Positions 45,306 to 55,905 are shown, counted from the stretch's first letter. The stretch is DNA of 64,000 nt from Pseudomonas rhizosphaerae (GCF_000761155.1 NZ_CP009533.1:2604001-2668000), one strand, 5' to 3'. Translations and numbers: made by a program. Notes: generated from the sequence alone by a model not told the origin.

Positions 45306-45720
45306 GGGCACGTACGCTGAAGGTCACTACGCCCCAGATCAACAGCTCGTCGCCCTCCATGATGTAGCGCGGCGGGTAATCGCGGTTGGCCGATTTGAGG
45401 ATCACCTCGCGACCGCGCTTGTGCAGGCGCTTGCACACCGGTTCGCTGTTTACTGCGGCGATGACGACATGGCCATGCTCGGCCTCGATCGAGCGGTCCA
45501 CGATCACCAGATCACCACAGAAAATCCCGGCGCCCTGCATGCTGTCGCCCTGGATGCGCACCAGGTAAATGTGCGGCGCGCGGATCTCCAGCAGCTCGTC
45601 CAGCGAAATGCGCTGTTCAATGTGGTCGGCCGCCGGCGAGGGGAAACCGGCCGGCACCTTGAACGAATACAGTGGATGCGCGGTGCTGCCCTGAGCGAGT
45701 GGGCCGAGAATGGTGATCAT
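45292..45720 (-). CDS. umuD: UmuD/RulA-type self-cleaving SOS mutagenesis protein
   Basis: 142 aa. The cleavage site is in [13 protein letters not shown]; the Ser of [20 protein letters not shown] and the Lys of SEPVCKRL form the Ser-Lys dyad of the LexA/UmuD peptidase family. The processed form joins UmuC to make Pol V. It is first in the umuDC operon and lies directly downstream of a perfect LexA box at 45741-45756. The stop overlaps the umuC start. Confidence 0.95.
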   Translation of the reverse strand: MITILGPLAQGSTAHPLYSFKVPAGFPSPAADHIEQRISLDELLEIRAPHIYLVRIQGDSMQGAGIFCGDLVIVDRSIEAEHGHVVIAAVNSEPVCKRLHKRGREVILKSANRDYPPRYIMEGDELLIWGVVTFSVRAHEKE

Positions 45721-45740
45721 GGGATTGCCTAGTATTGATA

Positions 45741-45756
45741 CTGTACGAATATACAG
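45741..45756. promoter_or_regulatory. LexA (SOS) box
   Basis: CTGTACGAATATACAG matches CTGT-N8-ACAG exactly, 20 bases upstream of umuD and 59 bases upstream of the divergent SRAP gene, so it may control both. Confidence 0.9.
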
Positions 45757-45815
45757 TTAACTTTGTACGACCTTGGAGGTCAACAAGAGACCGCGACAAT
45801 CTGACGGAGAACACC

Positions 45816-46514
45816 ATGTGTGGTCGCTACTCGATGTACGAAGCGATGGACGTCTATCTGCGTGAATTGGCCCCGCGTCAGCAGGTCATCAGTTATGTCG
45901 ACCCGCAGCCGCAGGCGCGCTACAACATCGCGCCGACGCAGCGGGCCATGGTGTTGCAGGGCACCGAGCAGGGCCTGTCGATCGATTCGGTGAAGTGGGG
46001 CTGGGCGCCGTTCTGGGCCCAGGGCAAGCGCCCTGCCCCGATCAACGCGCGGGTCGAGACGGTCGCGACCGGAAAGTTCTTCAAGCAGCTGTGGCCCAAT
46101 GGGCGCGTGCTGATACCGGCCAACGGCTGGTATGAGTGGGTCAAGGACGCCGATGACCCGAAGAAGAAACAACCCTGGTTCATTCATCTTGCGGACGACA
46201 AGCCGATGTTCTTCGCCGCCCTCGCCCAGGTCACGCCGGGGCTTGAGCCCGGTGAAGGGGACGGGTTCGTGATCATCACCGACGCCAGCAACGAGGGCAT
46301 GGTCGATATCCATGACCGCCGCCCGGTGGTGCTGGCGCCAGAGCAGGCGCAGGAATGGCTGGAAACCGGCCTGAGCCCCGAACGCAGCATCGAAATCGCC
46401 CAGCACGAAGGCCGGCCGGTGGCCGACTTTCGATGGCACCCAGTGAGCAAGGCGGTTGGCAATGTGCGCAATCAAGGTGCCGAATTGATTGCGCCCGTCG
46501 ATGAGGCGTCCTGA
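45816..46514 (+). CDS. yedK: SRAP/HMCES-family abasic-site protein (YedK)
   Basis: 232 aa. Cys2 directly after Met (MCGRYSMYE) is the residue that crosslinks abasic sites. Asn in RPAPINARVETVA, Glu in IPANGWYEW and His in MVDIHDRRPVVL complete the active site. The protein shields abasic sites in single-stranded DNA by forming a thiazolidine link. ATG 45816 is required to place Cys at position 2 and has GGAG upstream; the longer frame from 45735 is rejected. It is divergent from umuDC across the LexA box. Confidence 0.93.
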   Translation: MCGRYSMYEAMDVYLRELAPRQQVISYVDPQPQARYNIAPTQRAMVLQGTEQGLSIDSVKWGWAPFWAQGKRPAPINARVETVATGKFFKQLWPNGRVLIPANGWYEWVKDADDPKKKQPWFIHLADDKPMFFAALAQVTPGLEPGEGDGFVIITDASNEGMVDIHDRRPVVLAPEQAQEWLETGLSPERSIEIAQHEGRPVADFRWHPVSKAVGNVRNQGAELIAPVDEAS

Positions 46515-46538
46515 ACCAGCACCCGCTGCCGGTTGAAC

Positions 46539-48989
46539 CTAACCGCTGACGTTCACCGAAGATCCAGGCTCCAACCGTTCTGTGCCCAGCGCATGAATCA
46601 GCGTGATCGGCTGGCTCGACAACGCCCGCAAGTGCACGGTGATCACGTCATCGATCCGCGTCACGTCCACCCACTGCCCGTGAAACTGCACGGCCAGGCA
46701 GACATCGCCAAGGCCGGGCGGTGGCGCCGGGAACACTCGCAACCCTTCCACGGCTGGACACACGCCCAGGTAATGCCGCTGCATCACGTCCAGCGCGCCG
46801 GACATGGCCGCCAGGTGCACGCCCTCGCGCACGCCGCTGTCGGACTTGGCGTCCAGATCCGTGCGCAGGCAATGCTGGTAGTACATCCACGAAGCATCGC
46901 TGTCGGTATGGGCCAGCGCACCGGCGCAGACGGTTTTCGACAGGCTGGATTCGTGGAAGACGTGGCCCAGGTGATAGTCCATGGTCCGCCGCGCAATGTC
47001 GCCGTCGAACGGATAGCGCAAGCGGTCGAACAGCGCCTGCAACTGGTCCTGTGACAGCAGGTAGAAGAGCATCAAGGTGTCGGCCTGCTTGCTCACCTGA
47101 TAGTGGTCGCAGTGATCGCCCCGGGCTTCGAGCATCCAGTCCAGGCGCGGATTGTCTTCGCGCTTCCACTCGTCCGGCGCGGGCTGCAGGCGGTCGAAGC
47201 CTTCGAACTGGTCGAGCACGCCATCGGCGGTGAACGGCAGGAACATGTTGCGGCTGACATGCTCCCAGTGCGAGGCCTCGTCGGGGCGCAGCGCCAAGCG
47301 CTCGACCAGATCCTCGCGCAGCGCCGTGGGCAACCGTTGCAGCACGTCCAGCGCGCGGCACAGTGTCCACACTGCCATGAGGTTGGTGTAGGCGTTGTTG
47401 TCCAGGCCCGGCTGCTCGGCATGGGGGTAGGCGTTGTGGTACTCATCGGGACCGATCACGCCTTCGATGACATAGCGCTGCCGGGATTCGTCGTAACGGG
47501 CCGCACTGGCCCAATAACGCGCGACTTCGATGATCAGGTCACCGATCTTGCCGGCCAGTTGCTGCTCGTCGCCGGTGGCCAGGTAGAGCGTCCAGGCGTC
47601 GTAGGCCACGGCCGAGCCGATGTGGCGCTGCAAGTGCGTCGGGTCGGGCACCCAGTGGCCGGAAAGCGGGTAGTACTGGAACGGCTGGGTCTGCTCTTCG
47701 CCGTCGTGGGCGCTGCGCCAGGGAAACATGGCACCGCCGTAGCCCAATCGGGCCGCTCGACGCCGCGCGGCCGGCAGGCGTGTGTGGCGGTAGTCGAGCA
47801 GTGAACTGGCCAGCTCCGGACGGTGCGTGGCGAACAGTGGAAAAGCAAACAGCTCGTCCCAGAACACCTGGCCGAAGTAGCCTTCTTGCCAGCCTCGGGC
47901 GGGAAACCCGAGGTCATGGCGCATGCTCAATGGGGAAACGGTTTGTTGGATATGCCAGCCGGCGAACTGCAGCGGATGATCGACCGCCGGATCGGCGACG
48001 CGAATGCGCCCGTACTCCCAAGTGTCCTTCCAGGCCTGTTCATGGGCAGCCAGCAATTCGACGTAGGTGGCGTTGGGCAGCGCCGCCATGCTGCTGGACA
48101 GTCCGTAGAATTCGTCGTCGACCTGCACGATGACACGCTTTTCCAGCACCAGCGGGCCCTGCTCGGGCCATTCCACGACGCCGTCCTGCACCAGGCGATC
48201 ATCCGCCACCTGGCCCTGCCATTGGCAAGGCGCGCAGGTCTGCACTGCCACCGCCACCTTGCGCGAAGTGTCTTCCAGCGTTGCCACTACCCCTGCCCGG
48301 CCATCGGGCAGGTGCTCCCAACGGTGGCTGCGCAAACGGCGCCCCTCGTAGTCGCGGTCACGCTCGATCAAGAAGTTGCCGCGGCTGTTGTCCAGCGTTG
48401 CACGTACGCGCAGGCCCGTCAGCGCCTTGTGCGCGTGCAGCTCCCAGCGCAGCACCGCCAGTTGTGCATTGGCCAGGCTGACGAAGCGGGTTTCCACCAA
48501 CTCCACTGGTGTTCCAGCCAGCACGAACGACAGCCTGCGGGTCAGTACACCACGCTGCATGTCGACCTGTTGGCGATAGGTGTGCAGGGTGTCGTCGCGA
48601 AGCTCGAACCACGGCTGGTCGTCCAGCGAAAAGGTCAGACCAAAGGGGTCGGGCAGGTTCACCAGCGCCGCAGTGTGGGTGATGGTGCCGTTGACCTGGC
48701 GTGCGGCATCGTCGTACCAGCCGGCCCGGTACAGGCCAGGGTAATGCCCTTGCGGGCGCGGCACGGCGCAGGCTTCGGGCGAGCAGGCACGCCACGAGAT
48801 CACCCCGTTGGCCAAGGTGAACAGCGCTTCGCGGCGTTGTTCGTCGTTGAGCTCGAAATGGTCGAAGGCCAGCGAATGCGTCGATCGATCCGTCATCGGC
48901 GTGACTCGCAAGCGTGCGGCAGGCAAAGAGCGGTAACGGGCGTGGGCGTCATGCAAGAATTCCTCGAGTGTGCAACCGTCGATAGTCAT
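46539..48989 (-). CDS. Glycoside hydrolase family 65 protein (disaccharide phosphorylase-like)
   Basis: About 816 aa, the full length for GH65. The N-terminal beta-sandwich includes LANGVISWRACSPEACAVPR. The catalytic (alpha/alpha)6 barrel has RGWQEGYFGQVFWDELFAFP, and the proposed acid Glu in EGVIGPDEYHNAYP. Phosphate-site signatures VSKQADTLMLFYLL and HESSLSKTVCAGALAHTD favour phosphorolysis of an alpha-glucoside such as trehalose, maltose or kojibiose. No beta-phosphoglucomutase, which often accompanies these genes, is adjacent. ATG 48989 is preceded by an in-frame TTG; the ribosome site is weak. Confidence 0.88.
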   Translation of the reverse strand: MTIDGCTLEEFLHDAHARYRSLPAARLRVTPMTDRSTHSLAFDHFELNDEQRREALFTLANGVISWRACSPEACAVPRPQGHYPGLYRAGWYDDAARQVNGTITHTAALVNLPDPFGLTFSLDDQPWFELRDDTLHTYRQQVDMQRGVLTRRLSFVLAGTPVELVETRFVSLANAQLAVLRWELHAHKALTGLRVRATLDNSRGNFLIERDRDYEGRRLRSHRWEHLPDGRAGVVATLEDTSRKVAVAVQTCAPCQWQGQVADDRLVQDGVVEWPEQGPLVLEKRVIVQVDDEFYGLSSSMAALPNATYVELLAAHEQAWKDTWEYGRIRVADPAVDHPLQFAGWHIQQTVSPLSMRHDLGFPARGWQEGYFGQVFWDELFAFPLFATHRPELASSLLDYRHTRLPAARRRAARLGYGGAMFPWRSAHDGEEQTQPFQYYPLSGHWVPDPTHLQRHIGSAVAYDAWTLYLATGDEQQLAGKIGDLIIEVARYWASAARYDESRQRYVIEGVIGPDEYHNAYPHAEQPGLDNNAYTNLMAVWTLCRALDVLQRLPTALREDLVERLALRPDEASHWEHVSRNMFLPFTADGVLDQFEGFDRLQPAPDEWKREDNPRLDWMLEARGDHCDHYQVSKQADTLMLFYLLSQDQLQALFDRLRYPFDGDIARRTMDYHLGHVFHESSLSKTVCAGALAHTDSDASWMYYQHCLRTDLDAKSDSGVREGVHLAAMSGALDVMQRHYLGVCPAVEGLRVFPAPPPGLGDVCLAVQFHGQWVDVTRIDDVITVHLRALSSQPITLIHALGTERLEPGSSVNVSG

Positions 48990-49044
48990 CAATGCAGACC
49001 CATGCAGCCGCTCTGGGTTCGGCCTCCTGGGGGGTGCGCAGTGG

Positions 49045-50064
49045 TTACATCATGTAACGCCGGTAGAACTCCAAGGTTGCCTGATTCTTGTGCTTGGCCT
49101 CGAACATGATGTCGAAGCGCTCGAGAAACTGCAGCGCGTAGACGTTGGTCCAGTGGTTCCACATCAGCTCGCTGTGGCCGTAGAGATCGCGCTTGGAAAC
49201 CACTTGCAGCAGCGCGTCCATTTCCAGTTTCTGCTCGGCGGTGAAACCCAGTTCCTGCAGGCGCTCCTGGGGCTGGGAGTAATGCATGACCGGCCGCACG
49301 CCGCGCCAGCTGTCGACGATGCGATCTACGCGAGGGTCGTCCATGGCGATGTAGTCGTTCTCGTTGATCCAGCAGTGGTGAATGTCGAGCACCACGGGTG
49401 CCAGGTCGGCGAGTTGCAGGCAGTCGTCGACGCCGTAGGTTTTTTCTTCGTTCTCGAAGGTGATGCAGTTTCGCGCCACCTGCGACAGGCGCGGCCAGAT
49501 CGCGCGGGTGCCTTCGGCGCCCAGACGACCGGCGATGTGCACGTTGCATTTGAAATCCTGGAACTGCACACCGTAGCCCATCATGCGGATCATGTCGGCG
49601 TGGTACTCGAACTCCGCCAGGCTGTTCTCCACCACGGGTGGTTTGTCCGAGCCCAGCACGCAAAATTGCCCGGGGTGAAAAGACAGGCGGATGCCGGAAT
49701 CGCGCGCCAATTGCCCCATGGCCGCGAAACGCTCGGCCAGCCACGCCTGACGCTCGGGCTCCTGGTAGAAAGCCGCAACCTGAGGGTGGCTGTAAAACGG
49801 TAGCAGGTCGCTGCTCAGGCGCAGCATGCGCATGGCTTCGGGCAGTTGGGCCACGTAGTCGAGCAACTGCATTTGGGCCTGCAGATTATGGGTGATGACC
49901 TCTTGCAGTTTCTCGTGCGCCACCTGGGTGGCGACGCTGTTCATCCAGCGCAAGGTAGTGGTCCGCGGGTTGTAGGCACCCTCGATGAGCTTCAGCTCGG
50001 CAAGGGTCAGGGCACGAATCGAGTGTCGGTATTGGCAGGCGAAGCCGATGCGGGGAGTGATCAT
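49045..50064 (-). CDS. uvsE: UV damage endonuclease UvsE/UvdE
   Basis: 339 aa from ATG 50064 (MITPRIGFACQYRHSIRALT). The TIM-barrel metal site is seen in IRLSFHPGQFCVLGS, ENSLAEFEYHADMIRMMGYG, NVHIAGRLG, ITFENEEKTYGVDDCLQLAD, VLDIHHCWIN and VMHYSQPQERL. The enzyme nicks DNA 5' to UV photoproducts and some abasic sites. An in-frame start at 50151 would add 29 residues unlike the family. It lies near umuDC and yedK, forming a local DNA-damage tolerance group. Confidence 0.92.
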   Translation of the reverse strand: MITPRIGFACQYRHSIRALTLAELKLIEGAYNPRTTTLRWMNSVATQVAHEKLQEVITHNLQAQMQLLDYVAQLPEAMRMLRLSSDLLPFYSHPQVAAFYQEPERQAWLAERFAAMGQLARDSGIRLSFHPGQFCVLGSDKPPVVENSLAEFEYHADMIRMMGYGVQFQDFKCNVHIAGRLGAEGTRAIWPRLSQVARNCITFENEEKTYGVDDCLQLADLAPVVLDIHHCWINENDYIAMDDPRVDRIVDSWRGVRPVMHYSQPQERLQELGFTAEQKLEMDALLQVVSKRDLYGHSELMWNHWTNVYALQFLERFDIMFEAKHKNQATLEFYRRYMM

Positions 50065-50199
50065 TGGGATGAAGGCCAGGCGTTCAGATAGATAGCCGAT
50101 AGACAACCGCAGCGTGCAATCCTCTCGCAGCAGGCCTGCGCAACTGGCCAAATTGACAGACCCCCTGCCCGACTCTTAATCTGTAGCCCGCGCATTGTA

Positions 50200-50216
50200 A
50201 ATTGGTCTTACCAATT
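50200..50216. promoter_or_regulatory. GntR-type (PdhR/LldR-like) operator
   Basis: AATTGGT-CTT-ACCAATT is a perfect 7+3+7 palindrome of the form bound by PdhR and LldR proteins. It is 104 bp upstream of lldD. No lldR gene is in the window. Confidence 0.75.
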
Positions 50217-50263
50217 CAAGCACCCTCATGGCAGACCTCCAACAACAATCAGGGACTACACCC

Positions 50264-50323
50264 ATGCCGACGAAACGCCTGGCCCTCGCTGCCCTCCACG
50301 TCCGGGAGATGGCGCGCCCATGA
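50264..50323 (+). CDS. Possible 19-aa leader peptide coupled to lldD
   Basis: An ATG with AGGG 9 bases upstream opens a 19-codon frame ([19 protein letters not shown]) whose stop overlaps the lldD start as ATGA. This may couple translation. It could equally be chance or a remnant of the 3' end of a lost upstream gene. Confidence 0.3.
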   Translation: MPTKRLALAALHVREMARP

Positions 50324-51453
50324 TCATTTCAGCGTCCACCGATTACCGCGCGGCTGCACAACGTCGCCTGCCGCCTTTTCTGTTCCACTACATCGACGGC
50401 GGCGCCTACGCCGAGCATACGCTGCGGCGCAATGTCAGCGACCTGGCCGACATCGCCCTGCGCCAACGGGTGCTGCGCAACATGTCCGAGTTGAATCTGG
50501 AAACGCAGCTGTTTGGCGAGACCTTGGCCATGCCGGTGGCACTGGCACCCATCGGACTGTGCGGCATGTTCGCCCGTCGCGGGGAGGTGCAGGCGGCCAA
50601 GGCGGCAGATGCCAAGGGTATTCCGTTCACGCTGTCGACGGTGTCGGTCTGCCCGATCGAGGAAGTTGCTCCGGCGATTTCCCGGCCGATGTGGTTCCAG
50701 CTGTACGTGCTCAAGGACCGTGGCTTCATGAAGAACGCCTTAGAGCGCGCCCGCGCTGCCGGCGTGAAGACGCTGATTTTCACCGTGGACATGCCGGTGC
50801 CCGGTGCTCGCTACCGGGATGCGCATTCGGGCATGAGCGGCGCCAACGGGCCGATGCGGCGCATGTGGCAGGCCGTGACCCATCCGGCCTGGGCCTGGGA
50901 CGTGGGCCTGCACGGTCGTCCCCATGATCTGGGCAATATCTCCACCTACCGTGGCAACCCTACCGGGCTGGCCGACTACATCGGCTGGCTGGGCAACAAT
51001 TTCGATCCGTCGATTTCCTGGAAAGACCTGGAATGGATTCGTGAGTTCTGGGATGGGCCGATGATCATCAAGGGCATCCTCGACCCCCAGGATGCGCGCG
51101 ACGCGGTGAGTTTCGGTGCCGATGGCATCGTGGTGTCCAACCATGGCGGGCGTCAGCTCGATGGTGTGTTGTCCAGTGCTCGAGCCTTGCCGGCGATTGC
51201 CGACGCGGTGAAGGGCGATCTGGCGATACTGGCCGATTCGGGTATACGCAGCGGGCTGGATGTGGTGCGCATGATCGCCCTTGGCTCCGACACGGTGCTG
51301 CTGGGGCGGGCATTCATCTACGCCTTGGCGGTGGCCGGCGGCGCAGGCGTCAGCAACCTGCTGGGGTTGATCGAGAAAGAGATGCGCGTGGCCATGGTGT
51401 TGACCGGAGCCAAGTCCATCAGCGAGATCGGTTCGGATTCGCTGGTGCGTTGA
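50320..51453 (+). CDS. lldD: FMN-dependent L-lactate dehydrogenase
   Basis: 377 aa of the alpha-hydroxyacid oxidase TIM-barrel family. [75 protein letters not shown] and [15 protein letters not shown] (catalytic His with Arg) are present, with the FMN-phosphate loop in [20 protein letters not shown]. It oxidises L-lactate to pyruvate, passing electrons to the respiratory chain. In Pseudomonas it normally lies with lldP and lldE; here it is alone, behind a conserved operator. Confidence 0.93.
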   Translation: MIISASTDYRAAAQRRLPPFLFHYIDGGAYAEHTLRRNVSDLADIALRQRVLRNMSELNLETQLFGETLAMPVALAPIGLCGMFARRGEVQAAKAADAKGIPFTLSTVSVCPIEEVAPAISRPMWFQLYVLKDRGFMKNALERARAAGVKTLIFTVDMPVPGARYRDAHSGMSGANGPMRRMWQAVTHPAWAWDVGLHGRPHDLGNISTYRGNPTGLADYIGWLGNNFDPSISWKDLEWIREFWDGPMIIKGILDPQDARDAVSFGADGIVVSNHGGRQLDGVLSSARALPAIADAVKGDLAILADSGIRSGLDVVRMIALGSDTVLLGRAFIYALAVAGGAGVSNLLGLIEKEMRVAMVLTGAKSISEIGSDSLVR

Positions 51454-51462
51454 GCGGCGGTT

Positions 51463-51921
51463 TCAGGGCACCAGGTGAATCAATTCTGGTTGCAGGGCTT
51501 TAGGCTGGACGTCGAGCAAGACCAGCGTAACCGGCAGCTTGAAACGGCGGCGGCCTGCACTGCCGGGGTTGATGTAGAGGCAGTCGCGGCGCCACTGGAT
51601 CAGTGGCTTGTGCGAGTGGCCGGTGATGACCAGGCGCGTGTCGCTGCGCAAGGCGGCCGGTACGTCGGCGATGTCGTGGACCAGCAAGGTGGGCCAGCCT
51701 TCGAGGTCGAAATGCAGCACGTCCGCCACCGAATCGGCCCATGGCATGCCGACATCGTTGTTGCCCGAAACCACCTGCACCGGAGCGATGGCAGACACGT
51801 GCTGGACGATGTCACCCTTGCCGATGTCACCGGCGTGAATGATCCGTTCGCAGCCCTGGAGCGCTGCCACGGCTTCAGGCCGCAGCAGGCCATGGGTGTC
51901 GGAAATGATGCCTACTTTCAC
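51463..51921 (-). CDS. YfcE/MJ0936-type metallophosphoesterase
   Basis: About 152 aa from GTG 51921. VKVGIISDTHGLLRPEAVAA, IIHAGDIGKGDIV, VSGNNDV, LVHDIADVP and VITGHSHKPL are the metal-binding motifs D-x-H, GD, GNxD and GHSH of the calcineurin-like fold, and YINPGSAGRRR is typical of the family's C-terminus. It is a small cytosolic phosphodiesterase of uncertain substrate. The frame extends upstream to 51990, but that part lacks homology; GGGAA precedes the GTG. Confidence 0.88.
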   Translation of the reverse strand: MKVGIISDTHGLLRPEAVAALQGCERIIHAGDIGKGDIVQHVSAIAPVQVVSGNNDVGMPWADSVADVLHFDLEGWPTLLVHDIADVPAALRSDTRLVITGHSHKPLIQWRRDCLYINPGSAGRRRFKLPVTLVLLDVQPKALQPELIHLVP

Positions 51922-52069
51922 GGCGTGGTTCCCTGTGTGCGTGGTGCAGATCTGGACTGCCTCGCACAGGGGTGGGTTCCATGCTGCCACATTGGATCGG
52001 CGTCCATGTATGGTCGCGGGCTGCTTGCGTTAAGAACACCGCAGTGTTTCAGGTAGTGTGCGGTGAAGC

Positions 52070-52139
52070 CTTCGCGGGCAGAGCCCGCTCCCACAGTGTG
52101 GGAGTGAATTTTGTGGGAGCGGGTCTCTGCCCGCGAAGT
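52070..52139. repeat. Inverted pair of REP elements
   Basis: Two head-to-head copies of the REP palindrome, with arms of the TTCGCGGGCAGA and GTGGGAGCGGG type, are separated by about 20 bases. A third partial copy lies at 52157-52175. They occupy the gap between the phosphoesterase and exbD. Confidence 0.9.
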
Positions 52140-52191
52140 GACTCCGCATCGCTGCCTTCGCGGGCGGCCCGTTCTCACATCAAATCGGCTG

Positions 52192-52593
52192 CTACTTGGC
52201 GGTGATCACCGCCAGTTTGGTGATGCCTGCCTTTTCGATGGAGGCCATGGCGCGGGCTACTTCGCCGTAGTTGACGCCGTCATCGGCCTGCAGTTGTACG
52301 CGCACATCGGGGTCTTTCTGCCTGGCGCTTTGCAGGTTGGTCTGAAGCAGGTCCGGCTGGATTTCGTCCTTGTTGATGAACAGCTTGCCTTGCTCGTCGA
52401 TGCTCACCACCAGCGGGTCCTTCTGCTCGGCAGGTGCCACCGCTTCGGTCTTGGGCAGGTTGATCGGGATCGAATTGGTCAGCAACGGCGCGGTGACGAT
52501 GAACACCACCAGCAGCACCAGCATGACGTCTACCAGAGGCGTCACGTTGATCTCGCTGAGCACCTCGTCCGTGTCTTGAGTGGAAAAGGCCAT
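52192..52593 (-). CDS. exbD: ExbD/TolR-family biopolymer transport protein
   Basis: 133 aa. A short cytoplasmic start (MAFSTQDTDEVLSEINVTPL) leads to VDVMLVLLVVFIVTAPLLTN, a single membrane helix containing the conserved Asp that binds protons, then a periplasmic domain with PDVRVQLQADDGVNYGEVAR. With ExbB and TonB it converts the proton gradient into work for outer-membrane receptors. It starts 1 bp after the exbB stop. Confidence 0.92.
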   Translation of the reverse strand: MAFSTQDTDEVLSEINVTPLVDVMLVLLVVFIVTAPLLTNSIPINLPKTEAVAPAEQKDPLVVSIDEQGKLFINKDEIQPDLLQTNLQSARQKDPDVRVQLQADDGVNYGEVARAMASIEKAGITKLAVITAK

Positions 52594-52594
52594 G

Positions 52595-53320
52595 TCAGGA
52601 CGCCTCCTTCACTTTGTGGCCCGAAGCCGCAGCACCGCTGCGAGTCAGCGCCGGATGTTGCAGGACACGAAAGGAATGCTTCTGCGCCAGGCTATAGAAG
52701 TCGTGGGCGAAATCGTCGAGGTCAGCTGCGGTCAGCTTCAGGCGACGCAGGAAATAGTTGTAGACCAGCACCGCTGGCACCGCGACGGCGATCCCCACAC
52801 CAGTGGCCACCAGCGCCGCGCCGATTGGCCCGGCTACGGTTTCCAGGCTGGCCGAGCCGGCCGCGCTGATGCCCTTGAGGGCCGACATGATCCCCCAGAC
52901 CGTCCCGAACAGGCCGATGAAAGGCGAGGTACTGCCGATACTGGCCAGCACCGCCAGCCCCGTTTCCAATGAGCGTCGCTCACGCACGATCTGCTGGCGC
53001 AGGGCGCGTTCGAGGCGATCCTGATGATTGATCGACTGGCTCAAATCGGTTTGCGCCTGGTCGTTGACCTGGATGGCCGCGTAGCCCGACTGCGCGACCC
53101 GAGCCGCTGCACCGGGTTGTTCCTGGGCCAGATGGGCGGCCGAATCCAGGCTCGAGGCCGCCCAGAACTGCTTGTGAAACTTGCGATCCTGCCCTTTGAG
53201 CCGAGCGAACTGCAGGCCTTTGAGCAGCGCGAGCCCCCAAGTGGCAACGGAAAACAGGATGAGCAGCCAGATGACCGAGTGCTCGACGGAGGTGAAGGGA
53301 GATTCTGTCAGAAGATTCAT
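52595..53320 (-). CDS. exbB: ExbB/TolQ-family proton channel protein
   Basis: 241 aa with three membrane segments. VIWLLILFSVATWGLALLKG is near the N-terminus; GTVWGIMSALKGISAAGSAS and GPIGAALVATGVGIAVAVPA form the conserved MotA/TolQ/ExbB core. It forms the pentameric channel around ExbD. AGAGAGCC before the ATG is the ribosome site. It lies between the disrupted tonB and exbD in one operon. Confidence 0.92.
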   Translation of the reverse strand: MNLLTESPFTSVEHSVIWLLILFSVATWGLALLKGLQFARLKGQDRKFHKQFWAASSLDSAAHLAQEQPGAAARVAQSGYAAIQVNDQAQTDLSQSINHQDRLERALRQQIVRERRSLETGLAVLASIGSTSPFIGLFGTVWGIMSALKGISAAGSASLETVAGPIGAALVATGVGIAVAVPAVLVYNYFLRRLKLTAADLDDFAHDFYSLAQKHSFRVLQHPALTRSGAAASGHKVKEAS

Positions 53321-53402
53321 GGTGAGGCTCTCTGTAGCAAGGCGTTAGGTAGTGCGATGCGCCTTTTGTCAGGTAGCCCGCTTCATGCAGTAAAAAAGTC
53401 GA

Positions 53403-54217
53403 TCAGCGCAATTTGAAATCGATCGGCACGCTGACCCAGCCGTCGACCGGGTCGGCACCGCGTTTGGCCGGAACGAAGCTCCAGCGTTTCACTGCTGCCA
53501 GTGCGGCGTCATCAAGCTGACTGCGACCGCTGCTGGTCTGGACCTGGATTTCACTGGGCTTGCCGCTGGCTAGCACGTGAACCCGCAACAGCACGCTCCC
53601 TTCCCAGTTGCGACGCATGGCCAGGGCAGGATATTCGGGCGCTGGATTGTGCAGGTAGCCGGCATTGGCCGAAGCCGGTGTCACCGGTTGCGGCGCAGGC
53701 GGTGCCGGTGGCGCGGGGGTGTTGGCGGCGTCGGTAATGCCACGGGTTGCGGTGGCGCAGGCGGTTGCACTACGGGTTTGGGCACAGGCTTGGGTGCCTG
53801 CTGCTTGACCACAGGCTTGGGTTTGGGTGGTGGCGGCGGCGCTGGCTTGGCCGCCAGTTCATCCTCGATGGGCGGTGGTGGCTCCACAACCGGTGCGACC
53901 GGCTCGGGCGGCGGTGGTGGCGTCTCTGCTACGGGTGGCGGTGCCGGTTGCGCGAATTCGATCGTCATCGGCGGAATTTCCGGGGGCACCACGGGCAGCA
54001 CGGGCGCCGGTGCCTGGCTGATCCAGTAAATGACCGCGCCATGCAGTACCAGCGCAAACACGCCCAGCAGTGCAGCTTCGCGGCGACCGAGAATCCGCTT
54101 CGGCGCACGTTGCAGGCGCAGCTCGCCCAAGGGCTGGCGGAACACCCGGCCCAGGTCGAGCAATTCGCCGGGTACCGGTTGCCACCGCACCTCCAGAGCG
54201 GCCTTCAGGTTGTTCAT
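53403..54217 (-). pseudogene. tonB: tonB, interrupted by a single-base frameshift
   Basis: The N-terminal frame (from ATG 54217, AGGAG upstream) has a cytoplasmic segment, the anchor EAALLGVFALVLHGAVIYWI, and a long proline-rich spacer, then runs off-frame to a stop at 53681. The C-terminal domain, NAGYLHNPAPEYPALAMRRN through WSFVPAKRG to the end at 53403, lies in another frame. The switch falls at a run of five C (minus strand, 53715-53719). Six C would restore one continuous ~270-residue TonB. Either the gene is inactivated, phase-variable at the C run, or the base is a sequencing error. Its exbB and exbD partners are intact. Confidence 0.85.
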
Positions 54218-54552
54218 CAGTTGCTCCTGTTGACGGGTAAACATGAAGGGGCGAGTCCAATCGGCCTCTTCGGCGGGCGAATGATGTTCAAACTCTGCTA
54301 GTTCGAAAAGTAATTGTTTGTTATTCCAAGCTTTCAATCCGGCATAAGGGCAAGTCGGTGATCGACTGAGCTGAAATTGCTGTTTGCCTGTGAACACTTC
54401 GCCAACTTGACTGTTGCGCAGGCAACACTACACAAGGTGCGGTGTCGCGAATTTCCCTAGGCAAATTATCGAGTTGCAGCGTTTGCAAAAACAGACCAAG
54501 GAGTGATTTACGACACTGCTGCGCGCGCACTCGTTATGCAACACGACATAAG

Positions 54553-54566
54553 CTAATGCTCATTAG
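54553..54566. promoter_or_regulatory. Inverted repeat CTAATG-CT-CATTAG in the tonB-sfnR gap
   Basis: A perfect 6+2+6 inverted repeat in an AT-rich divergent gap (54218-54662), about 97 bp upstream of the sigma-54 activator gene. It could be an operator for either direction; the bound protein is unknown. Confidence 0.35.
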
Positions 54567-54662
54567 GTATTTAACGATCGTTTTTTATATCCATTAGTAT
54601 CGCCTTCATTCCGTGTCTCACCGCTCGATTCATTTTTTCCTCCGCATCTTGAAGGCGCCGCC

Positions 54663-55763
<1,101 letters not shown>

Positions 55764-55813
55764 GGGTTTTGTAGGGACCGTGTGATAAGTGGATGACTGG
55801 GCAGACGCGAACT

Positions 55814-55905
55814 TGTGGGAGCGGGTCTCTGCCCGCGAAGAAATCGCTGCGGTGGTTCAGGAATACCGCGGTGGATTCTTCGCGGGCAGAGACCCGCTCC
55901 CACAG
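55814..55905. repeat. Inverted pair of REP elements
   Basis: Two REP copies face each other, ~27 bases each, with a ~38-base centre, between the convergent sfnR and sfnB genes. They may also act as a transcription barrier. Confidence 0.9.

Noticed and set aside
46533-49109. Long plus-strand open frames opposite the GH65 gene
   Set aside because: They lack recognisable domains and have the composition of high-GC antisense frames; the GH65 protein explains the region.
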